Of a stretch of 7,283 nucleotides of DNA, positions 1 to 6,316 are shown piece by piece. Numbering within the stretch: the first letter of the stretch is position 1; each line of letters begins with the position of its first letter. Below the pieces are notes generated by a model, which worked only from the letters and a program-made list of their open reading frames with translations, ran no database searches and had not been told where the DNA came from. Made by a program: the position numbers and the translations under genes. Origin of the DNA: an uncultured Eubacteriales bacterium (GTDB lineage: Bacteria > Bacillota > Clostridia > Christensenellales > Aristaeellaceae); assembly GCA_944353735.1 (NCBI GenBank), contig CALVPU010000096.1:1-7283 (forward strand). The letters run 5' to 3'.

Positions 1-1
1 G

Positions 2-214
2 CAGGACGCCGAGGCAGGCACGCTGACGATGTCATACGAACTGACCGCCGCAAACCTGCTCACCGCGTGGCGGATGAGCGTGACGGTGCTTGAGCCGGCG
101 CAGGAGACCGAGCCTGTGCAGGACGCCGAGCCTGTGCAGGAGACCGCACCTGTGCAGGACGTCGAACCGGCGCAGGAAGTGGAGGCCGAACCGGCGCAGG
201 ACGTGCTGGCGTGA
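2..214 (+). CDS. C-terminal end of an unknown protein with a Glu-Pro-Gln repeat tail (5' partial)
   Basis: The frame is open from the left edge and ends at TGA 212-214, so only the last 70 residues are visible. I do not recognise the family. After about 30 ordinary residues (an ELTAANLLTAW stretch) the protein ends in six near-copies of a hexapeptide, (E/A)-P-(A/V)-Q-(E/D)-(T/A/V), then Leu-Ala. The QDAE right at the window edge resembles the same repeat, which argues that the gene began well upstream. An internal ATG at 29 has no convincing ribosome binding site and is unlikely to be the real start. There is no hydrophobic anchor, charged tail or LPXTG-like motif, so this end is not sortase-anchored. 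The stop lies 35 bases before the tip-protein gene, so it may belong to the same transcript. Its role in the pilus is unknown. Confidence 0.6.
   Translation, partial: QDAEAGTLTMSYELTAANLLTAWRMSVTVLEPAQETEPVQDAEPVQETAPVQDVEPAQEVEAEPAQDVLA
92..205 (+). repeat. Six 18-bp tandem coding repeats
   Basis: Units start at 92, 110, 128, 146 and 164. A 6-base insert (GAGGCC) follows, then a sixth unit at 188-205. A typical unit is GAGCCTGTGCAGGACGCC, encoding EPVQDA. The first, fifth and sixth copies use CCGGCG (Pro-Ala) where the others use CCTGTG (Pro-Val). The period is a multiple of three, so gain or loss of units keeps the frame and only changes tail length. Confidence 0.85.
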
Positions 215-249
215 GCGCACACCGGCATACAGGAAGGAGATTGTGAACC

Positions 250-2886
250 ATGAGAAACGGCTTGAAGCGGGCAACGGCTTTGGCGATGACCATCCTGATG
301 CTCCTGGCGCTTCTTCCCGCCGCGCTGGCAGAGGGCACAGAACTTCACTCGGACGGCGTCGTTCCGGGGCTGAGCGACGGCGGCGATCTGGCGGCGCTGC
401 TGGATGAAGTCAACGCTGCGGACGGCGTGGCTTCCGCCAATGCCCTGTTGGCGGCGTATGGCGGCATTTCCGCGCTGGCGGATGGCGTGCCGATTGATAG
501 AGGGTATTACTCGATTTCGGTGGACGGCGCGACTGTCGAAAATGACTATAAGTATAAGATTGAAGAGCAGTTTACCAGCGGCGACGTGGGGGAAGGCACG
601 GTTCCCACTGTCACGCCCATTGCGGGCGGCGAACCGCTTGAGTTTGTCGGCGCGTACATCAACAATGCGGCGGTGACCTATGTCGGCACGCTGGAGCACG
701 AAGGAACGACCTATGTGTTCTACACCACGGCGGAAAACGAGTCCTCGATGGCGGCGACGGTTTTGGGCGGAAACGATAAAATCGAGCTTCGCTATACTGC
801 GGCATCCGAAGTGCCCATTTCCTATGAGGTTTCCGGTGACTGGGATTCCGCGTGGGGAAGTCAGGATGAAGCGCTCGATGCGATTTTCGGCAGCGACCGT
901 CCAACGGCAGTCCTTGCAGGCGGAAGCTATAACGTGGAAGCGCAGATTCCGCGCGGCTATATGGCGACCGTAACGGTGTTGAACGGCAATGATCGAGTGT
1001 CCGTGTACCAATTGGGCGTAGAGCCGACTTATTCGCGAGACGGTAATCAGATTGATAAGTCCGGCGAGCTTGAACTGGAAACGCTCATTTCGAATGACGG
1101 AACATCTGTTTCGGCTGAACAGACCGTTCGGATTGAACTTACCCACAGGGAGAGTTATACGTTCAACAGAGCGCTTTGGGTGCAAACGGAATATGCATCT
1201 GGTCGCTTGACTGATGAAAGAGTTGTGACAAACTTCAACGGCGGTGCTGATCAACAGCTGCTTTGGCGTTTTACGACGAAGAATGATACCCAGTGGGAAA
1301 TGGATGGGCTGCAGATTAACGGGACGCAGCTTAATATTCCCTATGTTGCAAATAATAGGAATGATACCGATTCGGCGGTAACTGTGCTTCCGAGCGGGAC
1401 GACGGTCACGTTGACCGTGGAGTGCAATAGCAGAGCAGGCGGTGGTCATTATACGCGAACGTACACACTGCATGTTTCCAACTGCTATGAAAACATTACG
1501 GTGAGCGGCGGTAATTTGAATAACTCTGGCAGTTGGCATGAGATTATTCCAGAAAAGCTCGTGGGCGTAAACCTCCAAGTTTACAGCTATAAAAATGAAA
1601 ATCGACCAAATGATCGTGACTGGAAAGATGTGTCACAGTCCGAACCGTTTTCAGCGCATAACGATAATAACGATCCAAGTAGAAACAACTATATCCTCGG
1701 CACGGATGGTATTCGTTTCACGCTGCAGGACGGTTATGTGAATCCGCAGGTCCGCTACTACGACAAGAGCGGAAATTCGCAGATGGACCGCAATGTTTAC
1801 GTTAGCGGGCCGGACAGAGATGATTACTACACGATCAGAATTGATGAGCACAGATGCGGGAGCGATACATTCACCTTCTTGGAAATTGTTGCGGATGTCG
1901 GCAATTACAGCGTAAGCTATGATGCCGGCGTACCGCAGGAAGGAACGTCATGGCAGACGATGCCGGATGTCCCAGCCGAGCAGACGGGATACAACATCGT
2001 CGTCAACAAGCAAATCGGTATTTCCAACGAAATTCCGATTGATCCGACGAACCAATATGTGTTCCACCATTGGAAACTGGAAGGTTATGAGGGCGAAATC
2101 GAGCCGGGACAGACGATTGATCTGGAGGATGTTGTTGCTCTCGCGGTTGATCAGGAGCTCGAGCTGGTAGCGGTTTGGCAACCTGCGGCAACGGCGGAGT
2201 ACATCACCTATCAGGTGCAGTTCCAGAAGGATGGGGTGGACGTTGAGGGCGAACTGTACACCTTCCAGACGGCGCGCCTTGCAACTGGCAGAACGACGGT
2301 CGTGATTCTGGAGCATGCCGAGGAGATTCAGAACTTCCTCAACGAGAATCCCAACTACAAGCTGGACAGCGAGAACGTATATCTGCACAATGATGTTGAA
2401 AACGGCGATATACTCCACATCAATTTCGTCAAGGCGGACACGACGGTCACCATCACGAAGCTGATCAGCGGCTCCATGGGCGACCGGCAGCGGGAGTTTG
2501 CCTTCACGGTCACGAGCGACAAGCCGTTTGGCGAACCCGAGGGGAACGCGTACACGCTGTCCGACGAGCTGACCGCTTCCTTCAAGCTCGGACACGAAGG
2601 TTCAGTCACCCTGAACGTCCCCATCGGCGCGACGCTGACGATAACCGAGACGAATGCGGATGACTACGATGTGTCCGCTGAGGGCGCAACTGAGGTCGAG
2701 GGAAAGAAAGCCTCCTTCACGCTGACCGTTAACGGGGGAGAACAAGTCACCGTCACCAACAACAAGGTAGCCCGCCCCGACACGGGCATCGTCACGGACA
2801 GCTTGCCGTACGTGCTGATTCTGGCGTGCGTGATCGCGGTGGTCGTGGTCGTGGTCATTCGCGGGCGCAACCGCCACGACGATTGA
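250..2886 (+). CDS. Large sortase-anchored surface protein, probable pilus tip adhesin / ancillary pilin
   Basis: This 878-residue secreted protein has a signal peptide (residues 1-27, cleavage likely after LPAALA), a long beta-rich region with no family I can name (about 28-553), one InlB/Flg_new-type repeat (about 554-643, from SVSYDAG to AVWQ), a linking region (about 650-730) and a DUF7601/Cna-B-like domain (about 733-840). K737, E800 and N837 or N838 are placed to form an intramolecular isopeptide bond. The C terminus is a sorting signal: RPDTG (842-846), a hydrophobic segment and RGRNRHDD. The start follows AAGGAGA (234-240) by 9 bases. Its size, first position in the operon and shared C-terminal domain with the shaft pilin suggest the tip subunit, the place of Cpa in streptococcal FCT pili. 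No thioester Cys-Trp motif or MIDAS motif was found, so its ligand is unknown. GC content drops to about 40-47% in the centre of the gene. Confidence 0.85.
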   Translation: MRNGLKRATALAMTILMLLALLPAALAEGTELHSDGVVPGLSDGGDLAALLDEVNAADGVASANALLAAYGGISALADGVPIDRGYYSISVDGATVENDYKYKIEEQFTSGDVGEGTVPTVTPIAGGEPLEFVGAYINNAAVTYVGTLEHEGTTYVFYTTAENESSMAATVLGGNDKIELRYTAASEVPISYEVSGDWDSAWGSQDEALDAIFGSDRPTAVLAGGSYNVEAQIPRGYMATVTVLNGNDRVSVYQLGVEPTYSRDGNQIDKSGELELETLISNDGTSVSAEQTVRIELTHRESYTFNRALWVQTEYASGRLTDERVVTNFNGGADQQLLWRFTTKNDTQWEMDGLQINGTQLNIPYVANNRNDTDSAVTVLPSGTTVTLTVECNSRAGGGHYTRTYTLHVSNCYENITVSGGNLNNSGSWHEIIPEKLVGVNLQVYSYKNENRPNDRDWKDVSQSEPFSAHNDNNDPSRNNYILGTDGIRFTLQDGYVNPQVRYYDKSGNSQMDRNVYVSGPDRDDYYTIRIDEHRCGSDTFTFLEIVADVGNYSVSYDAGVPQEGTSWQTMPDVPAEQTGYNIVVNKQIGISNEIPIDPTNQYVFHHWKLEGYEGEIEPGQTIDLEDVVALAVDQELELVAVWQPAATAEYITYQVQFQKDGVDVEGELYTFQTARLATGRTTVVILEHAEEIQNFLNENPNYKLDSENVYLHNDVENGDILHINFVKADTTVTITKLISGSMGDRQREFAFTVTSDKPFGEPEGNAYTLSDELTASFKLGHEGSVTLNVPIGATLTITETNADDYDVSAEGATEVEGKKASFTLTVNGGEQVTVTNNKVARPDTGIVTDSLPYVLILACVIAVVVVVVIRGRNRHDD

Positions 2887-2895
2887 GGAGGCGCC

Positions 2896-3171
2896 ATGTC
2901 TGAACGCAAGCGCAGGCGGTCGGCGGGGGAGGACATCCAGCCGCTCAACCGCGAACAGAAGCGCATCCTCGCCTGGCTGAAGAAGGTGCGGTTTCGCAAG
3001 CGGCTCTTCGGCGGCGTCAGCGAACGCGACGTCTGGAAGAAGATCGAGGAGCTCAACCACATGTACGATCTGGCGCTCGTCGCGGAGCGCGCCCGCTATG
3101 ACGCGCTTCTGCAGGCGCGCGGCGGCGACGCCGGAGACGATACAAATTCCATGGAAAGAGAAGGTGGGTGA
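2896..3171 (+). CDS. Small basic cytoplasmic protein of unknown function inside the pilus operon
   Basis: This 91-residue protein has no signal peptide or membrane segment. The N-terminal third is strongly basic (RKRRR at 4-8; KKVRFRKR at 29-36). Residues 37-72 (LFGGVSERDVWKKIEELNHM, then a charged helix ending RYDALL) look like one or two amphipathic helices. The tail is acidic, Gly/Asp-rich and probably disordered. The pattern of a Phe-Gly-Gly turn, a Val, a helix and a Tyr faintly resembles the DivIVA N-terminal motif, but this is only a guess. The ribosome site AGGAGG (2886-2891) overlaps the last base of the preceding stop codon and sits 4 bases before the ATG. The stop codon overlaps the next start by one base, so the gene is embedded in the operon and translated with the SipA-like gene. 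Streptococcal FCT loci have no clear counterpart. It could be an assembly or localisation factor acting on the cytoplasmic side. Confidence 0.75.
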   Translation: MSERKRRRSAGEDIQPLNREQKRILAWLKKVRFRKRLFGGVSERDVWKKIEELNHMYDLALVAERARYDALLQARGGDAGDDTNSMEREGG

Positions 3172-3173
3172 TG
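3157..3173 (+). promoter_or_regulatory. Ribosome site and TGATG stop/start junction of the SipA-like gene
   Basis: The stop of the small gene (TGA 3169-3171) shares its last base with ATG 3171-3173. A GTG at 3168 is in the same frame directly upstream. The purine run AGAGAAGGTGGG gives AAGG six bases before the ATG but only three before the GTG, so the ATG is the better start. Ribosomes finishing the small gene are placed to restart here. Confidence 0.7.
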
Positions 3174-3716
3174 GCGCGGAATGAAGTGGAGACCATCGCC
3201 GACGCAATCGCCGCGCGTCGGATGCGTCTCGCCACGCGGTCGGGCTATGCCAGCCTGCTCGTGCGGCTGATCGTCATTGCGGCGGCAGGCTATCTGTTCG
3301 TGACAGAGCTGTTTCTGATTGCGCAGGTCGGCGGCATGGACATGTTCCCGGCGCTGAAGGACGGCGATCTGGCGATCGTATTTCGCCTGCAGCAGGAATA
3401 TGCCAAGGACGACGTGGTCGCCTATGAATCGACCGAGGGTCTGCGCTTTGGGCGCATCGTGGCGCGGGCGTCGGACGTCGTGATGATGGACGACACCGGC
3501 ACGCTCACGGTCAACGGCACCGTGCAGAGCGGCGAGATCCTCTATCCCACTTACGCGCTGGAGGGCGTCGAGTATCCCTACCGCGTGCCGGAAGGCTGCG
3601 TGTTCGTGCTCGGCGATTACCGGACGCGCGCGACCGACAGCCGGACGTTCGGCGCGATTTCGCTGGACGAGGTTTCCGGCAAGGTCATCACCATATTGCG
3701 GCGGCGCGGACTGTGA
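3171..3716 (+). CDS. sipA: SipA-like pilus assembly factor (inactive signal peptidase I homologue)
   Basis: This 181-residue protein of the signal peptidase I (S26) fold has a cytoplasmic N terminus, one membrane segment (about 29-51) and an extracellular domain. The box normally reading G-x-S-M-x-P-T-L is G-M-D-M-F-P-A-L here, putting Asp57 where the nucleophilic Ser should be. The box normally holding the general-base Lys (K-R-V/I) reads F-G-R-I-V, putting Gly94 there. The distal box GDYRTRATDSRTFG (about 145-158) is well kept, so this is a preserved fold with a lost active site, not a decayed gene. As I recall, S. pyogenes SipA, which is needed for FCT pilus polymerisation, has the same Asp and Gly substitutions. 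The position just before the FctA-like shaft pilin supports a pilus role. Processing of signal peptides is very unlikely. The symbol is assigned by analogy. Confidence 0.88.
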   Translation: MARNEVETIADAIAARRMRLATRSGYASLLVRLIVIAAAGYLFVTELFLIAQVGGMDMFPALKDGDLAIVFRLQQEYAKDDVVAYESTEGLRFGRIVARASDVVMMDDTGTLTVNGTVQSGEILYPTYALEGVEYPYRVPEGCVFVLGDYRTRATDSRTFGAISLDEVSGKVITILRRRGL

Positions 3717-3738
3717 CGCCGCAGCCACAGGGGATTCG

Positions 3739-3756
3739 GCTCCGGCGGACCGGAGT
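3739..3756 (+). promoter_or_regulatory. Hairpin in the leader of the major pilin gene
   Basis: CTCCGG (3740-3745) and CCGGAG (3750-3755) form a 6-bp stem with a CGGA loop; G3739 and T3756 could add a wobble pair. Only three T follow, so it is a weak terminator candidate. It could equally protect or process the pilin mRNA. It lies in the 76-base gap between the SipA-like and shaft pilin genes. I found no convincing -35/-10 pair there. Confidence 0.4.
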
Positions 3757-3792
3757 TTGAATACAACGACGACATGAAAGGGAGATTTGAAC

Positions 3793-4758
3793 ATGAAGAA
3801 GCTGTTTGCAGTTCTGCTGGCTCTGCTGCTCGCGCTGAGCATGGTTTCCGCGCTGGCGGAGGAGACGCCGACTTATGAGGACGTTAGTTCCGTGACGGTC
3901 ACGAAGGTCTATAAGCTGGTTGGCAGCGGTTCCAGCCCGGCGGAGACCTTTACGCTTCGGCAAGTTGGCAGTAAAGTGCTGGAGGGCGACGCGGAGAGCG
4001 CGCCGGCGCTTGGCACGATCACGGGCGCTGAGTTTGCCGCGGGCGCTGCGACTGCGGAAGGCGCGAAGGCGAGCATTACGATTAACCTTCCGACCTATGA
4101 TCGCGTTGGCGTGTATGAGTACACGCTGCAGGAAGTTGCCGGTAACAATGCTGGCGTTACGTACTATGGCGAGACGATCAAGCTGGTTGTGACGGTCATC
4201 AATGATACGGAAGGCAATATCCGTATTGCTGCCGTGCATACCGAGTCCGAGGGCGCGAAGTCCGATTCGTTCACGAACACCTACTCCGCGGGCAGCCTGT
4301 CCGTCTCCAAGACGGTTACCGGTAATCTGGGCGACAAGAACAAGTACTTCGAGTTCACGGTGACGCTGACCGGCGAGGAAGGTAAGAACTATCCTGAAAG
4401 CTTTGCTGTGACCGGCGGTTCCTCTGAACAGAATCCGGAGACCATTGCGCTCGGTGAAGCGACGAAGTTCTATCTCAAGGACGGCGAGACCATTACCATC
4501 GCGAACCTGCCGTACGGCGTTAAGTACACCGTGACCGAGGCGGATTATAGGGAGGATGGTTACACCACGGACAAGACCGGCGATACGGGCACGATCAACG
4601 CTGCAACGCAGACGGCTGCGTTCGTCAATGAAAACGACAACGGCGAGATCGACACCGGCATCACCACCGACAGCATGCCTTACATCGTGCTGATGGGCAT
4701 CGTCGTGCTGGCTGGTGTGGCGATGATCGCGAAGCGCCGCGCGGCGAACAACGACTAA
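3793..4758 (+). CDS. fctA: Major (shaft) pilin, FctA/Spy0128 type
   Basis: This 321-residue pilin has a signal peptide (1-22, cut after VSALA), an N-terminal FctA-type pilin isopeptide domain (about 30-165, with YEYTLQEV and SFTNTY), a C-terminal DUF7601/Cna-B-like domain (about 167-281) and a sorting signal: EIDTG (285-289), a hydrophobic segment and KRRAANND. Visible isopeptide triads are K38-E114-N162 and K173-E249-N279 (or N281). K156, six residues before N162, sits where Spy0128 has its inter-subunit Lys and is the best candidate for linking to Thr288 of the next subunit. I chose ATG 3793, 8 bases after GGAG (3781-3784), over the in-frame TTG at 3787, which overlaps the useful spacing. 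It lies between the SipA-like gene and a class B sortase, as fctA does in S. pyogenes. Two hairpins follow it. EIDTG lacks the usual Pro of LPXTG. Confidence 0.9.
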   Translation: MKKLFAVLLALLLALSMVSALAEETPTYEDVSSVTVTKVYKLVGSGSSPAETFTLRQVGSKVLEGDAESAPALGTITGAEFAAGAATAEGAKASITINLPTYDRVGVYEYTLQEVAGNNAGVTYYGETIKLVVTVINDTEGNIRIAAVHTESEGAKSDSFTNTYSAGSLSVSKTVTGNLGDKNKYFEFTVTLTGEEGKNYPESFAVTGGSSEQNPETIALGEATKFYLKDGETITIANLPYGVKYTVTEADYREDGYTTDKTGDTGTINAATQTAAFVNENDNGEIDTGITTDSMPYIVLMGIVVLAGVAMIAKRRAANND

Positions 4759-4780
4759 TCGTCCCCTGACGCACTGACCC

Positions 4781-4799
4781 GCGGGCGCTTCCCGCCCGC
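4781..4799 (+). other. GC-rich hairpin after the major pilin gene
   Basis: GCGGGCG (4781-4787) and CGCCCGC (4793-4799) form a perfect 7-bp stem with a CTTCC loop. No T run follows. It lies 22 bases after the pilin stop codon and just before a stronger hairpin, so it may block 3' exonucleases or help termination. Confidence 0.55.
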
Positions 4800-4805
4800 C
4801 TCCCT

Positions 4806-4844
4806 GCCGGCGCTCTCCAGCGCGGGAGCGCCGGCTTTCCCCCC
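4806..4844 (+). terminator. Probable intrinsic terminator or attenuator between pilin and sortase genes
   Basis: GCCGGCGCTC (4806-4815) and GAGCGCCGGC (4826-4835) form a perfect 10-bp stem with a 10-base loop, followed by TTT and then six C. The stem is very strong but the T tract is short, which suggests partial termination. That would give abundant pilin mRNA and less sortase and base-pilin mRNA from one promoter. Confidence 0.6.
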
Positions 4845-4865
4845 GAACGCAAAGGAGCGAGCGCC

Positions 4866-5672
4866 ATGTCGAAGGCATTTCTCAGGCTGGCAAACGGCTT
4901 GGTCAGCCTGGTCGTCGCCGTCGCCCTGATCACGGCGGGGGGCTACGCCGCCTACTGCCTCTGGGACGACGGTCAGATCTACGCCGCCGCCGAGGACGTG
5001 CAGGCGGAGTTGCTGCACCTCAAGCCGCAGGTCGAGCCGGCGGAGGACGGCGAGAGCGCCGGACCTTCCTTCGACGAACTGCTGGCGATCAACCCCGACG
5101 TGCGCGCCTGGGTGACCATGGACAACACCAAGATCGACCACCCGGTCTTGCAGGGCGAGACCAACCTCGATTACATCAACACCGACGTCTACGGCGATTT
5201 CGCCCTCGCGGGCAGCATCTTCCTCGACGCCCGCAACGCCCCCGATTTCGCCGACCCCTATTCGCTGCTCTACGGTCACCACATGGCGAACAGCGGCATG
5301 TTCGGCGACCTCGACCTCTACAAGGACCCCGAATTTTTCGCGGAAAACCAGACTGGAACGCTCATCCTGCCCGATGGAGCCTGCGCGCTGGAGGTATTCG
5401 CCTGCATGCTCGTCAGCGCCTCCGAGGACCGGATTTTTACCCCATCCACGTGGGATACAGGCGTAGAAGGGCTGCTGGACTACGCCGAAGCCGAGGCGGT
5501 CAACTGCCGCCCCGAAGCCATCGAACAGCTCCGCGCGCGCCTCTCGGCGGGCGAGGACGTGCGCGTGCTGGCGCTCAGCACGTGCTCCTATGAGTTTACC
5601 GACGCGAGAACCATTGTCCTGACCGCCATGAACGGCAGCGGCTGGGAAGACAGGGAGGATGTTCAACCATGA
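4866..5672 (+). CDS. Class B sortase, likely pilus polymerase
   Basis: This 268-residue membrane-anchored cysteine transpeptidase has an N-terminal membrane segment (about 12-32), a short stalk and a sortase B domain (about 68-257). The active-site residues are His138 (YGHHM), Cys240 (LSTCSY) and Arg248 (TDAR). The helix-rich stretch before the Cys motif (about 200-228) is typical of class B. The start follows AGGAG (4853-4857) by 8 bases and lies just after the terminator-like hairpin. The gene sits between the shaft pilin and the small pilin, the place of the class B pilus sortase (SrtC/SrtB) in S. pyogenes FCT loci, so it probably joins the Thr of DTG sorting signals to a Lys on the next pilin. 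A wall-anchoring role cannot be excluded, because a second sortase is present. The stop overlaps the next start by four bases (ATGA). Confidence 0.9.
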   Translation: MSKAFLRLANGLVSLVVAVALITAGGYAAYCLWDDGQIYAAAEDVQAELLHLKPQVEPAEDGESAGPSFDELLAINPDVRAWVTMDNTKIDHPVLQGETNLDYINTDVYGDFALAGSIFLDARNAPDFADPYSLLYGHHMANSGMFGDLDLYKDPEFFAENQTGTLILPDGACALEVFACMLVSASEDRIFTPSTWDTGVEGLLDYAEAEAVNCRPEAIEQLRARLSAGEDVRVLALSTCSYEFTDARTIVLTAMNGSGWEDREDVQP

Positions 5673-6316
5673 AATCGAGCTTTTTGAAGATCGCGCGCAC
5701 CCTTATGGCACTGGTTCTGTGCACGGCGGCACTGGCGCTTCCGGCGCTCGCGGAGGCGGACGGCCTCTCTGTGCGGCTCGACGCCGGCATCACCCTCGAG
5801 GGCACGCTGCCCGATCCGGCGGAGATTTATACCATCCGCCTCACCGCGGACGATTCCGCCAGCCCCATGCCCGGCGGACAGACCGGCGGCAGCTATGACC
5901 TCGAGATCACCGGCGCGGGCACGGCGTCCTTCCCCGCCATCGCGTATGACCGGCTGGGCATCTATACCTACACCCTCGCGCAGGTTCCCGGAACCAACCC
6001 CGACTGCACCTACGACGCGCGCACCTATTCGCTGACGGTCAGCGTCGTCAACGCCGAGTCCGGCGGTCTGGCGGTCGAAGTGGCGCTGCGCGAGGACGGC
6101 AGGGTCGAAAAGACCGCCATGGCGGCGTTCCACAACGCCTACAAGGTGATCGTCCCCACGCCCGCGCCGACGACCGAACCCGGCGCCATCACGCCCACCG
6201 GCGTCAGCGACCATTGGATGTACTATCTGAGCGGCAGCGCCGCGCTGCTGGTCGCCGCGGCGTTCCTCGTTCGCAGCCTCTGCCGCCGCGACGCGCGCCG
6301 CGATGACGCCGAATAA
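5669..6316 (+). CDS. Small FctA-fold pilin with Pro-rich tail, likely base pilin
   Basis: This 215-residue protein has a signal peptide (1-28, cut after LPALA), one FctA-type pilin domain (about 31-158; the YDRLGIYTYTL stretch aligns with YDRVGVYEYTL of the shaft pilin), a Pro/Thr-rich tail (162-176) and a sorting signal: ITPTG (174-178), VSDHWMYY, a hydrophobic segment and a basic end. Compared with the shaft pilin, the isopeptide Lys38 is Ala39, the second candidate Lys41 is Thr42 and the catalytic Glu114 is Gln105; only the Asn (N156) remains. The internal cross-link therefore should not form. Only two Lys (K148, K159) precede the sorting signal in the mature chain. A Pro-rich tail and a place after the polymerising sortase are features of base pilins such as FctB. 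ATG 5669 overlaps the sortase stop and follows AGGGAGG (5652-5658) by 10 bases. Cys18 does not fit a lipobox. Confidence 0.85.
   Translation: MKSSFLKIARTLMALVLCTAALALPALAEADGLSVRLDAGITLEGTLPDPAEIYTIRLTADDSASPMPGGQTGGSYDLEITGAGTASFPAIAYDRLGIYTYTLAQVPGTNPDCTYDARTYSLTVSVVNAESGGLAVEVALREDGRVEKTAMAAFHNAYKVIVPTPAPTTEPGAITPTGVSDHWMYYLSGSAALLVAAAFLVRSLCRRDARRDDAE

Noticed and set aside
1420..1500. Thioester adhesin domain in the tip protein, as in Cpa
   Set aside because: The mature region has a few Cys (near 1422, 1483 and 1855), but none lies in the Cys-Trp context expected for a thioester domain.
1948..2595. Long reverse-strand open frame of 215 codons opposite the tip-protein gene
   Set aside because: It lies wholly within a well-supported secreted protein gene, has no recognisable domain or ribosome site, and such mirror frames are common in GC-rich DNA.
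2839..2856. Three GTGGTC tandem units in the tip protein's membrane segment
   Set aside because: They encode a Val run in a hydrophobic anchor; slippage would stay in frame and change only anchor length.
3688..4878. Reverse-strand open frame of 396 codons opposite the major pilin
   Set aside because: The + strand shows a signal peptide, pilin domains and a sorting signal; the reverse product is Arg-rich low-quality sequence running through the terminator hairpins.
4937..4942. G6 run early in the first sortase gene as a possible phase-variation tract
   Set aside because: Six G is short for slippage control, and runs of this length are expected in GC-rich DNA.
5669..5755. Lipoprotein signal in the base pilin because of Cys18
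   Set aside because: The residues before the Cys (LVL) do not fit a lipobox, and a normal signal peptidase site (LPALA) follows, along with a C-terminal sortase anchor.
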